In this document: in pieces, positions 21,598 to 29,778 of the stretch | Layout of the letters: every line of letters starts with the position of its first letter | Numbering within the stretch: the stretch's first letter is position 1 | NCBI GenBank assembly: GCA_039636775.1 | Contig: CP143429.1 | Span: 1,364,001-1,428,000, forward strand | Source of the DNA: Micrococcaceae bacterium Sec5.8 | GTDB taxonomy: Bacteria; Actinomycetota; Actinomycetes; Actinomycetales; Micrococcaceae | Direction of reading: 5' to 3' | DNA length: 64,000 bases | Notes under the pieces: generated by a model | The model's database searches: none | Seen by the model: only the letters and a program-made list of their open reading frames with translations | What the model was told of the DNA's origin: nothing | Position numbers and translations under genes: made by a program

Positions 21598-22551
21598 ATG
21601 GACTTGACCAACACCCACACCAGCAACAGCAGCACAAGAACAGCCGCTTTCAGCGCTGACACACCGCCGCCTGGTTCCGCCGCCCCTGCAGCCGCCCGAC
21701 GCCGGCGGCCCTGGATCGCGGCGTTCGCGGCCGGCGCCGTCGCAACGGTTGCGGCCGGTGCCCTGGTGGCCTGCGGCCCGGGCCCGGCGCCGGGCGTGAC
21801 CGCCGGGAGTGAGGCGGTTCCTTCCGCCTCGGCGCCGCCCGCGGCGGCAGCGAGCAGTGCTGCCCCGGTGAGCCCGAGCGCCCGGCCAACCGCCAGCCCA
21901 CGTGTTCCAACTGTCCTGCCCAGTGTCAGCCCGAGCGTCCAGCCCAGTGCCAGCCCGGGCGTCCAGCCGCCGGCGAGTGCAGTTTCCGGAACCACCAACG
22001 GGCGCTACGTCAGTGCCTCAGCCGGAGCCTCCTTCGCCCTGCCCGACGGCTGGACGGTGGAAGAGTCCGCAGCCCGGACCGCCGGTTCTCCGGGAACCAC
22101 CATTGTTGTGTTTAACGAAGCCAGGATGCAGGTTGCCGAGCTCAACCACGGCAGAGCCGGCGGGGCCGGCGGGGTCGGCGGCGCCTGCGGCCCGGGCCCG
22201 TACCCGATGACCGAGTTGGACACGGCCCCCGTCCTGGACAACCCGTGGGCAACCGCGGCGGGTGTGCGGTTTTCCTATCGGGTGCTCGATCTGCAGGCCG
22301 ACGGCGGCGCTTTCGACTACCAGATTGGGCTGGTCGACAACGTCAGCGGCCAGCTGCAGGACACCTGCCTGATGTACTCCTTCGTGGCCGGCGCGCCCCA
22401 GGGCACGCTGTCCTTTGCGGACCGGGCCTCCCAAAGCCCCCGGCACGATGATCCCATCTTCAACTCGATGGCCGAGGCGAAGGCCTACCTGCTGACACCC
22501 GAGTATCGGAAGCTCAAGGCCATGATCCTCAGCCTGGAGATGCAGAACTAG
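21598..22551 (+). CDS. Putative lipoprotein with Pro/Ser-rich linker, function unknown
   Basis: The protein has 317 residues. A flexible N-terminal stretch of about 33 residues precedes RRRRPW, a hydrophobic Ala-rich segment (39-55) and the lipobox LVAC with Cys59. Residues about 60-135 form a Pro/Ser/Val-rich linker with PSVSPSVQPSASPGVQ-type repeats. The rest is a compact extracellular domain (YVSASAGASFALPDGWTVEE onward) of a type seen in actinobacterial secreted proteins of unknown role. The n-region is unusually long for a lipoprotein; the hydrophobic stretch could instead be a single membrane anchor. It ends just before a 23-bp inverted repeat. Confidence 0.65.
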   Translation: MDLTNTHTSNSSTRTAAFSADTPPPGSAAPAAARRRRPWIAAFAAGAVATVAAGALVACGPGPAPGVTAGSEAVPSASAPPAAAASSAAPVSPSARPTASPRVPTVLPSVSPSVQPSASPGVQPPASAVSGTTNGRYVSASAGASFALPDGWTVEESAARTAGSPGTTIVVFNEARMQVAELNHGRAGGAGGVGGACGPGPYPMTELDTAPVLDNPWATAAGVRFSYRVLDLQADGGAFDYQIGLVDNVSGQLQDTCLMYSFVAGAPQGTLSFADRASQSPRHDDPIFNSMAEAKAYLLTPEYRKLKAMILSLEMQN

Positions 22552-22555
22552 GAGC

Positions 22556-22603
22556 CGACGATGAACGGCCGGTCACCCGAGGGTGACCGGCCGTTCATCG
22601 TCG
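22556..22603. terminator. Bidirectional terminator: perfect 23-bp inverted repeat
   Basis: 22556-22578 and 22581-22603 are exact reverse complements with a minimal 2-base centre (a CGAG tetraloop is likely). The repeat lies between the convergent lipoprotein and prpC genes. There is no T run on either side. Confidence 0.8.
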
Positions 22604-22648
22604 GCGCGCCGCCGTGTGGCTGGTCGGCGCTCACCAGGTGTTCGCGCC

Positions 22649-23788
22649 CTACTGCAGGTGCCGTTCCTCAACGCCGTTGTACTCGCTCAAGGGACGAATG
22701 AGTGAGTTCGAGTCCAGCTGCTCCATGATGTGCGCCGTCCAGCCGGTGATGCGGCTGGCGACGAACAGGGGCGTGAAGGTGGGGGTGTCGAAGCCCATGA
22801 GGTGGTACGTGGGACCGGCGGGGTAATCCAGGTTCGGCTTGATCGACTTGGCCTCGTCCATCGCCGACTCCAGACCGTTGTACAGCCCCAGCAATTCCGG
22901 CCGGCCGTAGTGCGCAATCATCTTGTCCAGGGCGGCCTTCATGGTGGGTACCCGGGAGTCGCCGTGCTTGTAGACCCGGTGGCCGAAGCCCATGACCTTT
23001 TTCTTCTTGGCCAGGGCATCTTCCATCCAGGCTTTCGCGCGGGTGGCTGCCTCGTCCAGGGACTCCTCAGGGCGGATGCCGATCTCGTCGAACGTGTGCA
23101 TGACGGCCTCATTCGCGCCGCCGTGCAGCGGGCCCTTCAGTGCGCCGATCGCCCCGGTCACGGCCGAATGCAGGTCCGACAGGGTCGAGGTGATCACACG
23201 GGCCGTGAACGTCGAGGCGTTGAAGGAGTGCTCGGCGTAAAGGATCATCGAGACGTTGAAAGCCTCCACGACCTCCTGTACAGGCTCTTCGCCGAAAGCC
23301 ATCCACAGGAAGTTCGCGGAGTAATCCAGGTCCTCCCGGGGAGCAACGACCTCCTCACCGTGACGGCGGCGCTGGTCATAGGAGACCACCGCCGGCATCG
23401 CGGCAAACAGATCCACGGCCTTTGCCATGTTGGCCTCGCGCGAGGAGTCCTCGGCCAGCGGGTGCCGGGCGCCCATCACGGAAGCCGCAGTCCGGCAGAC
23501 GTCCATCGGGTGCGCGGTGGTGGGCAGCGCATCGATGACCTGCTTGATGACAGGATCCAAAGCCCGCCCGGCGCGTTCCCGGGCCGTAAACTCCGCCAGC
23601 TGTCCGGGAGTCGGCAGCTCACCGTTCCAGAGCAGGTAGGCGACTTCCTCGAAACTGCACTTGGCGGCCAGCTCCTGCACAGGGTAGCCGCGGTAGAGCA
23701 GTGAATTGGTGTCGGGGTTCACCTTGGAGACCGCGGTGTAGTCCACCACGACGCCGGCGAGGCCCTTTTTGATGTCTTGTTCAGCCAT
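22649..23788 (-). CDS. prpC: 2-methylcitrate synthase / citrate synthase
   Basis: The protein has 379 residues, condensing propionyl-CoA (and often acetyl-CoA) with oxaloacetate. Type II citrate synthase motifs are present: the catalytic His region GGANEAVMHTF, GFGHRVYKHGDSRVPTMK and the Asp region near the C terminus (MGFDTPTFTPLFVASRITGW). The start at 23788 (MAEQDIKKGLAGVVVDYT) has GGAG 8-12 bases upstream; a longer frame to 23926 runs into the gap after prpB. It is the last gene of gntR-prpD-prpB-prpC, 64 bases from prpB. Context, rather than any single residue, identifies it as the methylcitrate enzyme. Confidence 0.9.
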   Translation of the reverse strand: MAEQDIKKGLAGVVVDYTAVSKVNPDTNSLLYRGYPVQELAAKCSFEEVAYLLWNGELPTPGQLAEFTARERAGRALDPVIKQVIDALPTTAHPMDVCRTAASVMGARHPLAEDSSREANMAKAVDLFAAMPAVVSYDQRRRHGEEVVAPREDLDYSANFLWMAFGEEPVQEVVEAFNVSMILYAEHSFNASTFTARVITSTLSDLHSAVTGAIGALKGPLHGGANEAVMHTFDEIGIRPEESLDEAATRAKAWMEDALAKKKKVMGFGHRVYKHGDSRVPTMKAALDKMIAHYGRPELLGLYNGLESAMDEAKSIKPNLDYPAGPTYHLMGFDTPTFTPLFVASRITGWTAHIMEQLDSNSLIRPLSEYNGVEERHLQ

Positions 23789-23852
23789 TGCTGAAACTCC
23801 TTTGTTCCTGTCGCCTGTCGAACCGGCCGGAGCCGGAAGTCCGATGCGGGGC

Positions 23853-24755
23853 TTAGTGGCCGGGGATCTGGAAATTGAAGACCCCGGTGTCGAAGCTGTT
23901 GTAAGCCTCGTAGTCGACGAGGTCATACAAACGCGCCCGGGTCAGCATGTTCCCGACCTGGGCCTCCTGGGTACCGTCAGCCTTAATCGTCTCCAGCGTA
24001 CGCTCCGCAGCGCCCATGGCACTACGGAGCAAGGTCACCGGATAGATGACCATGTTGACGCCGACGCCGGCGAGTTGCTCCACCGTGAACAAGGCACTCT
24101 GGCCAAACTCGGTCATATTGGCCAGGATCGGCACGTCGACGGCGTCCCGGATGGCCTGGAACTCGCTAAGATCCTTCATGGCTTCCGGGAAGATGGCGTC
24201 AGCCCCGGCCTCAACGAGAGCCACTGCGCGGTCCTGCGCGGCCTTGAGCCCGTCGGTGGCACGGATATCGGTCCGGGCCATGATCAGGAAGTTCGGGTCC
24301 CGCCGGGCGTCGGCCGCGGCCCGGATCCGCTTGGTGGCGGTGTCCAGGTCCACGACGTTCTTCCCGTCGAGGTGACCGCAGCGCTTGGGATTGAACTGGT
24401 CTTCGATGTGGCAGCCGGCGAGGCCTGCGTTCTCGAGTTCCTGCACAGAACGGGCCACATTCATCGGCTCACCAAAGCCGGTGTCGGCGTCAACGATGCT
24501 CGGCAGATCGGTCATGCGGGCGATCTGCCCGGCACGGGTGGCCACCTCGGTGAGCGTGGTCAGCCCGATGTCCGGCAGGCCCAGATCGTTGGCCAGCACG
24601 GCACCGGAGATGTAGACCCCGGCGAAGCCCTTTTCCTCGATCAGCCGCGCCGAGAGCGGGTTGAATGCGCCCGGGAACTGCTGGATGGTCCCGGACGCCA
24701 GAAGCTCGCGGAACGTGATCCGCTTCTGCTCGGCGGTGACTTTCGAATACAGCAT
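23853..24755 (-). CDS. prpB: Methylisocitrate lyase
   Basis: The 300-residue protein cleaves 2-methylisocitrate to pyruvate and succinate, the last step of the methylcitrate cycle. The ICL/PEPM family active-site motif KRCGH is at residues 124-128, with catalytic Cys126, and the metal/substrate segment VDADTGFGEP is at 88-97. The length suits PrpB rather than a full-size isocitrate lyase. Its ATG shares one base with the prpD stop (TAATG), so the two are translationally coupled. Confidence 0.93.
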   Translation of the reverse strand: MLYSKVTAEQKRITFRELLASGTIQQFPGAFNPLSARLIEEKGFAGVYISGAVLANDLGLPDIGLTTLTEVATRAGQIARMTDLPSIVDADTGFGEPMNVARSVQELENAGLAGCHIEDQFNPKRCGHLDGKNVVDLDTATKRIRAAADARRDPNFLIMARTDIRATDGLKAAQDRAVALVEAGADAIFPEAMKDLSEFQAIRDAVDVPILANMTEFGQSALFTVEQLAGVGVNMVIYPVTLLRSAMGAAERTLETIKADGTQEAQVGNMLTRARLYDLVDYEAYNSFDTGVFNFQIPGH

Positions 24756-26275
24756 TAGAAGAGTCCCTTCGGTGCTGCTGCCAGGTCGATCACGCCGTCG
24801 GCAGCCCGGATGTTCAGCTGGTCCAACTCACCGGCGGCCAGTTCGGGCAGGCGTGCGGCGGCGGCCAGGAAGCGTTCAATCTCCGCTTCGTCGACAACGC
24901 CGGCGGCGAGGGTGCGGAACTTGTGCACGTACTGTTCCCGTGCGAACGGCCGGGCGCCCAGCGGGTGCGCGTCGGCGACGGCGATCTCATCGGTGATGAC
25001 CGTGCCGTCCTTGAGGGTGATCACCACGGTGCCGCCAAAGGCCTTCTCGGCGATGTCCAGGGAGTGGTACCGGCGGGTCCATTCCGGATCCTCGACGGTG
25101 GTGACCTTGTGCCAGAGTTCCACGGTGTCCGGGCGGGCCGCGCGCTCCGGGGCGTAGGAATCCACGTGGTGCCAGGCGCCGTCCTGCAGAGCCACCGTGA
25201 AAATGTACGGGATGGAGTGGTCCAGCGTTTCGCGGCTCGCAGTGGGGCTGTACTTCTGCGGGTCATTGGCGCCGGAACCAATCACATAGTGCGTGTGATG
25301 GCTGGTCTTGATGAGCACGGATTCCACGTTGGCCGGGTCGGTAACCTCCGGGTGCCCGCCGTGGAGCTTGCGGGCCAGATCGATCCACGCCTGGGCCTGG
25401 TATTCGGCGGAATGTTCCTTGGTGTAGGTGTCCAGGATGGCCCGCTTGGCCTCGCCCGGCGTCGGCAGCGGCACGGTGTAAGAGGCATCCGGGCCGTCAA
25501 GCATCCACGCGATGACGCCGTCTTCGCCCTCGTAGATCGGTACTGGGGAGGTCTGGCCGCGCATGGCACGATCCGCGGCCTCGACGGCCATTTTGCCGGC
25601 GAACGCGGGCGCGTGTGCCTTCCAGGTGGAGATCTCACCCTTGCGGGACTGCCGGGTGGCGGTGGTGGTGTGCAACCCCTGGCCGACGGACTGGAAGATG
25701 GTCTCGACGTCGAGTCCCAGCAGGGTGCCGATGCCGGCGGCGGCGGAGGGGCCCAGGTGCGCCACATGGTCGATCTTGTGCTTGTGCAGGCAGATGGCCT
25801 TGACCAGGTTGACCTGGATCTCGTAGCCGGTGGCGATCCCGCGGATCAGGTCCCGGCCGGTGGAGCCGACGTGCTGGGCTACGGCGAGGATCGGCGGGAT
25901 GTTGTCGCCGGGGTGGGAGTATTCCGCGGCGAGGAACGTGTCATGGTAGTCGAGTTCGCGGACGGCGACGCCGTTGGCCCAGGCTGCCCATTCGGGCGCG
26001 ACGCGCTCTTCGATGCCGAAGACTTTCGAACCCTTGCCGCCGGTGGTGGGGCCGTGGGTCAGGGCCTGGGCGCGGGCGGCGACGATCGGTGCCCGGTTCA
26101 GTGAGGCGATGGCGACGGAGGCGTTGTCGATCACCCGGTTGATCACCATGTCGGTGACCTCGTCGGAGACGGCGACGGGATCCGCGGCCACCGTGGCGAT
26201 CTTGAACGCGAGCTGGTCCTCGCGGGGCAGGTTTTCCTCGCTCTTGTAAACGCGGACGTGGTGTTCCTTGACCAT
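24755..26275 (-). CDS. prpD: 2-methylcitrate dehydratase
   Basis: The 506-residue MmgE/PrpD family protein dehydrates 2-methylcitrate to 2-methyl-cis-aconitate. Family segments are visible: [35 protein letters not shown] (quoted in parts: [14 protein letters not shown] and [14 protein letters not shown]) and the [20 protein letters not shown] region. A GAAGGAG ribosome site precedes the ATG at 26275. It lies 12 bases after gntR in the same operon. No separate aconitase-like prpF or acnD accompanies it, consistent with the PrpD route. Confidence 0.93.
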   Translation of the reverse strand: MVKEHHVRVYKSEENLPREDQLAFKIATVAADPVAVSDEVTDMVINRVIDNASVAIASLNRAPIVAARAQALTHGPTTGGKGSKVFGIEERVAPEWAAWANGVAVRELDYHDTFLAAEYSHPGDNIPPILAVAQHVGSTGRDLIRGIATGYEIQVNLVKAICLHKHKIDHVAHLGPSAAAGIGTLLGLDVETIFQSVGQGLHTTTATRQSRKGEISTWKAHAPAFAGKMAVEAADRAMRGQTSPVPIYEGEDGVIAWMLDGPDASYTVPLPTPGEAKRAILDTYTKEHSAEYQAQAWIDLARKLHGGHPEVTDPANVESVLIKTSHHTHYVIGSGANDPQKYSPTASRETLDHSIPYIFTVALQDGAWHHVDSYAPERAARPDTVELWHKVTTVEDPEWTRRYHSLDIAEKAFGGTVVITLKDGTVITDEIAVADAHPLGARPFAREQYVHKFRTLAAGVVDEAEIERFLAAAARLPELAAGELDQLNIRAADGVIDLAAAPKGLF

Positions 26276-26287
26276 GATGCTCCTTCG

Positions 26288-26929
26288 TTAGTGGGGTTCG
26301 TGGGTGGCTTTGACATGGGACAGACTGCGGTGCAGATGAAGGGTGGTGGCGGCCTCGGCGAGGCGCGGGTTTCCGGCGGCGATCGCCTCGGCAATGGCGG
26401 CGTGCTCGGCGGCGGCAGCTGTGAGCCGTTCGGCGTCGTCCGCCGCCAACCGCCGGACCCGGACCAGGTGGACACGCAGGCCGCGCATCGCCTGGGCGAG
26501 ATAGGAGTTCTTGATGGCGGCGTCAATGGCGGCGTCCAGTCGACCCACCAGAGAGTAGTACTCATGCCGGGCGGGGTCATCGCCGCTGATCAGCGCGGGG
26601 GCCCGGCGCAGCTCGTCGCGGAGCTGTTCGAACGTGACGGCGTCGCCGCGTTCGGCCGCCAGGGCCGCGGCTTTGCCCTCGAGGGTTTCGCGCAGTTCGA
26701 ACAGTTCGTCGATGTCCTCCAGTGAGATATCGGTGACGACGACGCCGCGGCCGCCCGCCGTCGTCGTCAGGCCCTCCGCGGTGAGCCGGCTCAGGGCCTC
26801 CCGCAGCGGGGTGCGGGAGATGCCCAGCCGTTCGGACTGCTCTACTTCCGCGAGAACAGTCCCGGGCAGGAGGCGCCACTCGATTATGTCCTCGCGCAGG
26901 GCCGCGTAGGCCTTGTCGCTGGCGCGCAT
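26288..26929 (-). CDS. GntR family (FadR/FCD subfamily) regulator of the prp genes
   Basis: The protein has 213 residues. The N-terminal winged helix (DKAYAALREDIIEWRLLPG, then SERLGISRTPLREALSRLTAEGL) spans residues 5-70, and a C-terminal all-helical FCD effector domain spans about 80-210. An AAAGGAG site precedes the ATG at 26929; an extension to 27019 would cover the operator region. It heads the prpDBC operon and is divergent from prpE. The shared intergenic region has two TGTATACA palindromes, the usual type of FadR-subfamily operator. It probably represses the cluster until a propionate-derived ligand binds; this is inference. Confidence 0.87.
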   Translation of the reverse strand: MRASDKAYAALREDIIEWRLLPGTVLAEVEQSERLGISRTPLREALSRLTAEGLTTTAGGRGVVVTDISLEDIDELFELRETLEGKAAALAAERGDAVTFEQLRDELRRAPALISGDDPARHEYYSLVGRLDAAIDAAIKNSYLAQAMRGLRVHLVRVRRLAADDAERLTAAAAEHAAIAEAIAAGNPRLAEAATTLHLHRSLSHVKATHEPH

Positions 26930-26959
26930 CCGAACTCCTTTGGTGGGTGACGTTGTCCA

Positions 26960-26969
26960 GTGTATACAC
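26960..26969. promoter_or_regulatory. GntR-type operator 1 (GTGTATACAC)
   Basis: A perfect 10-bp palindrome 31 bases upstream of the gntR start codon, in the divergent gntR/prpE region. The TGTATACA core (26961-26968) recurs 62 bp away. Confidence 0.65.
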
Positions 26970-27022
26970 GGCCGCAACATTTGCCCACTATATCCGGACT
27001 GGAAGCGGAATTGCCGCATTCA

Positions 27023-27030
27023 TGTATACA
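27023..27030. promoter_or_regulatory. GntR-type operator 2 (TGTATACA)
   Basis: A second exact TGTATACA, 62 bp centre to centre from the first, close to six helical turns, so both lie on the same DNA face. It is about 74 bases before the chosen prpE start. Confidence 0.65.
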
Positions 27031-27103
27031 GACGTCTTGTCTTGGACGTACCGCCGGGACTACCATGAGCTCCATCACATCGTCGTGGACGGGACTCATC
27101 TTC

Positions 27104-29008
27104 ATGGTTACCAAGAACTACCAGGACAGCTACGCACGCAGCCTGGCTACGCCCGAAGCATTCTGGCTGGAAGCCGCGGACAAGGTCTCCTGGACTACGC
27201 CGCCGCAGCAAGCGCTGGATTCCGGCAGGGCGCCGCTGTACAACTGGTTTCCCGACGGCATACTCAACACCTCCTACAACGCGCTGGACCGGCACGTCGA
27301 GGAGGGGCGCGGCGGGCAGGACGCCCTCATCTACGACTCCGCCATGCTGGGCACGCAGCAACGATTCAGCTACGCCGAGCTGACGGACCTCGTGGCCCGG
27401 TTCGCCGGGGTCCTGCGCAGCCAGGGCGTGGGCAAGGGCGACCGCGTCGTCATCTATATGCCGATGATCCCCGAGGCGGCCATCGCCATGCTCGCCACGG
27501 CCCGGCTCGGTGCTGTCCACTCCGTCGTATTCGGCGGATTCGCCCCCAAGGAACTCGCCGCACGGATCCGTGACGCGGCGCCCGCAGCGGTGGTCACGGC
27601 CTCCGGGGGAATCGAGCCCTCGCGCCGGATCGAGTACCTTCCCGCCGTCGCGGAAGCCCTGGGCCTGGCCGGGGTGCCGGAAACCCCGGTCCTGGTCAAA
27701 AGCCGGGAGGGTTTCCTCTCCTCCGCGGCCGACCACGCCGGCTGGCTCGACTGGGACTGCGCAATGGCCACCGCCGCCCCGGCCGCCCCGGTGGATGTCC
27801 AGGCCACCGACCCGCTGTACATTCTCTACACCTCCGGAACCACCGGCACGCCCAAGGGCGTGGTCCGGGACAACGGCGGCCACGCAGTGGCGCTCAGCTG
27901 GACCCTCGAAAACATCTATGACATCGGCCCCGGCGACGTGATGTGGACTGCCTCCGACGTCGGCTGGGTGGTGGGGCACTCCTACATCGTGTACGGCCCG
28001 CTGCTGGCCGGCGCCACCACCGTCCTCTACGAGGGCAAGCCGGTGGGCACCCCCGACGCCGGCGCCTTCTGGCGCGTCATCCAGGACCACAAGGTCAACG
28101 TGCTGTTCACCGCCCCCACTGCCCTGCGGGCCATCCGGAAGGCCGACCCGGAGGCCGAGCTGCTGGGGAACTACGACATTTCCAGTCTGCGGACCCTTTT
28201 TGCGGCCGGCGAACGGCTGGACACCGACACCTTCCACTGGGCCTCCCGGATCCTGAACGTCCCCGTGGTGGACCACTGGTGGCAGACCGAGACCGGCTGG
28301 GCCATCTGCGCCAACCCGCGTGGTTTGGACGGGCTGCCGGTCAAAGCGGGCTCGCCCAGTGTCCCGATGCCCGGCTTCAAGCTCAACATTGTCGACGGAT
28401 CGGGGGAAGACGTTGAGGCCGGGACGGAGGGCAACATCGTCCTGGCGCTTCCGCTGCCCCCCGGCACGCTGACCACCTTGTGGGGCAACGACGAGCGCTA
28501 CATTTCCTCGTACCTGCAGGCGTTTGAGGGGTACTACGCCACGGGAGACTCCGGCTACCGGGATGCGGACGGGTACCTCTTCGTCATGGGCCGCACGGAT
28601 GACATCATCAACGTCGCCGGGCACCGGCTCTCCACCGGAGCCATGGAACAAGTGATTGGCCAGCACCCGGCCGTGGCCGAGTGCGCCGTGATCGGGCTTG
28701 CGGACCCGCTCAAGGGCCAGCGTCCCAGCGGCTACGTGGTCCTGAAGTCCGGCGTGGATGTGCCCGAAGAGATCCTCGTCAAGGATCTGATTGCCCTGGT
28801 CCGGCGCGACATTGGCGCCGTCGCGGACTTCAAGCACGTCACCGTGGTGGAGGCCTTGCCGAAGACCCGCTCGGGCAAAATCCTGCGCAAGACCATGCGC
28901 CAGATTGCCGACGGCGACGACTACGTCGTGCCCTCAACCATTGAGGATGCCGGCGTCATAGACCAGCTCCTCGGGGCCCTGCGGCCGTCACAGCCGATGA
29001 TGCCCTAG
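27104..29008 (+). CDS. prpE: Propionyl-CoA synthetase
   Basis: The 634-residue AMP-forming ligase activates propionate to propionyl-CoA. The P-loop is YTSGTTGTPKGVVRDNGGHA; the RDNGGHAV continuation is typical of PrpE, whereas acetyl-CoA synthetases have a different sequence there. Also present are WWQTETGW (A5), YATGDSGYRDADGY (A7) and the catalytic Lys in KTRSGKILRK. ATG 27104 gives an N terminus aligned with the family (YARSLATPEAFW); ATG 27065 would add 13 residues and neither has a strong ribosome site. The gene is divergent from gntR-prpDBC, and the shared TGTATACA sites suggest common control. Confidence 0.9.
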   Translation: MVTKNYQDSYARSLATPEAFWLEAADKVSWTTPPQQALDSGRAPLYNWFPDGILNTSYNALDRHVEEGRGGQDALIYDSAMLGTQQRFSYAELTDLVARFAGVLRSQGVGKGDRVVIYMPMIPEAAIAMLATARLGAVHSVVFGGFAPKELAARIRDAAPAAVVTASGGIEPSRRIEYLPAVAEALGLAGVPETPVLVKSREGFLSSAADHAGWLDWDCAMATAAPAAPVDVQATDPLYILYTSGTTGTPKGVVRDNGGHAVALSWTLENIYDIGPGDVMWTASDVGWVVGHSYIVYGPLLAGATTVLYEGKPVGTPDAGAFWRVIQDHKVNVLFTAPTALRAIRKADPEAELLGNYDISSLRTLFAAGERLDTDTFHWASRILNVPVVDHWWQTETGWAICANPRGLDGLPVKAGSPSVPMPGFKLNIVDGSGEDVEAGTEGNIVLALPLPPGTLTTLWGNDERYISSYLQAFEGYYATGDSGYRDADGYLFVMGRTDDIINVAGHRLSTGAMEQVIGQHPAVAECAVIGLADPLKGQRPSGYVVLKSGVDVPEEILVKDLIALVRRDIGAVADFKHVTVVEALPKTRSGKILRKTMRQIADGDDYVVPSTIEDAGVIDQLLGALRPSQPMMP

Positions 29009-29058
29009 CAGGGCGCTGCGTTGGCATCCCGACGGCGGGGGAGTCGGCGGCAGGGTCC

Positions 29059-29778
29059 CTATGCCCCCGGCCGGGTCCAGCGGTATTCGTTTTCCGGCCG
29101 CCCGGGCGCGCCGTAGCGTGCCATCCGGGACACAGTGCCGGCGTCGGCGAGGTATTCGAGGTAGCGCCGGGCGGTCACCCGGGACATGCCCAGTGCCTCC
29201 ATTACCTCGCTGGCCGACACCGCGCCGGACTGGCGCTTCAAAAAGTCCTGCACGGAGTCCAGCGTGGACGCGGAGAGCCCCTTGGGCAGCGGCAGCTCAG
29301 ACGGAGCCCGCAGGCTGGCAAATGCCTGGTCCACGTCGCTCTGAGAGGCGCCGGGACCTGCCGGTCCCGCGGCGGGGGAGGCCAGTTGCTGCCGGAAGAG
29401 CCGGTAACTGGTGAGCTTGTCCGCGAACGTGGCAAACGTAAACGGCTTGATCAGGTACTGGACGACGCCGGTGGCCACGGCGCTGCGGACAATCGTCAGT
29501 TCCCGGACGGCGGTGATGGCGATGATGTCCGCGAACAGCCCGGCAGCACGCATGCGCCGTGCGATGTCGAGCCCGTGCAGGTCCGGCAGATTCATATCCA
29601 GCAGCACCAGCTCCACCGGAGTGCCAGCGGCCGCGAAGTCCGTCATGAGGCGGAGAGCGGACTGGCCGTCCGGAGCCGAGCCGGCCAGGACAAACCCCTC
29701 CAGCCGGCCGATGTAGGCGGCGTGGGCCGCCGCAGCGATGGGCTCGTCTTCGACGACGAGTACACGGATCTCGCTCAT
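29059..29778 (-). CDS. CitB/DcuR-type response regulator
   Basis: The protein has 239 residues. The receiver domain has acidic residues E10-D11, phospho-acceptor Asp61 in LLDMNLPDLHG, and the conserved Lys in YLIKPFTFATF. The C-terminal region is an HTH (GLSASTLDSVQDFLKRQSGAVSASEVMEALGMSRVTARR in part) as in CitB, DcuR and DctR regulators of di- and tricarboxylate uptake. Its start overlaps the sensor kinase stop by 4 bases (ATGA). It converges on prpE. The likely target is the dctA promoter on the far side of the kinase gene. Confidence 0.88.
   Translation of the reverse strand: MSEIRVLVVEDEPIAAAAHAAYIGRLEGFVLAGSAPDGQSALRLMTDFAAAGTPVELVLLDMNLPDLHGLDIARRMRAAGLFADIIAITAVRELTIVRSAVATGVVQYLIKPFTFATFADKLTSYRLFRQQLASPAAGPAGPGASQSDVDQAFASLRAPSELPLPKGLSASTLDSVQDFLKRQSGAVSASEVMEALGMSRVTARRYLEYLADAGTVSRMARYGAPGRPENEYRWTRPGA

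Noticed and set aside
27020..28837. 605-residue antisense frame over prpE
   Set aside because: It is a shadow of prpE, which has all AMP-ligase motifs in the other strand.
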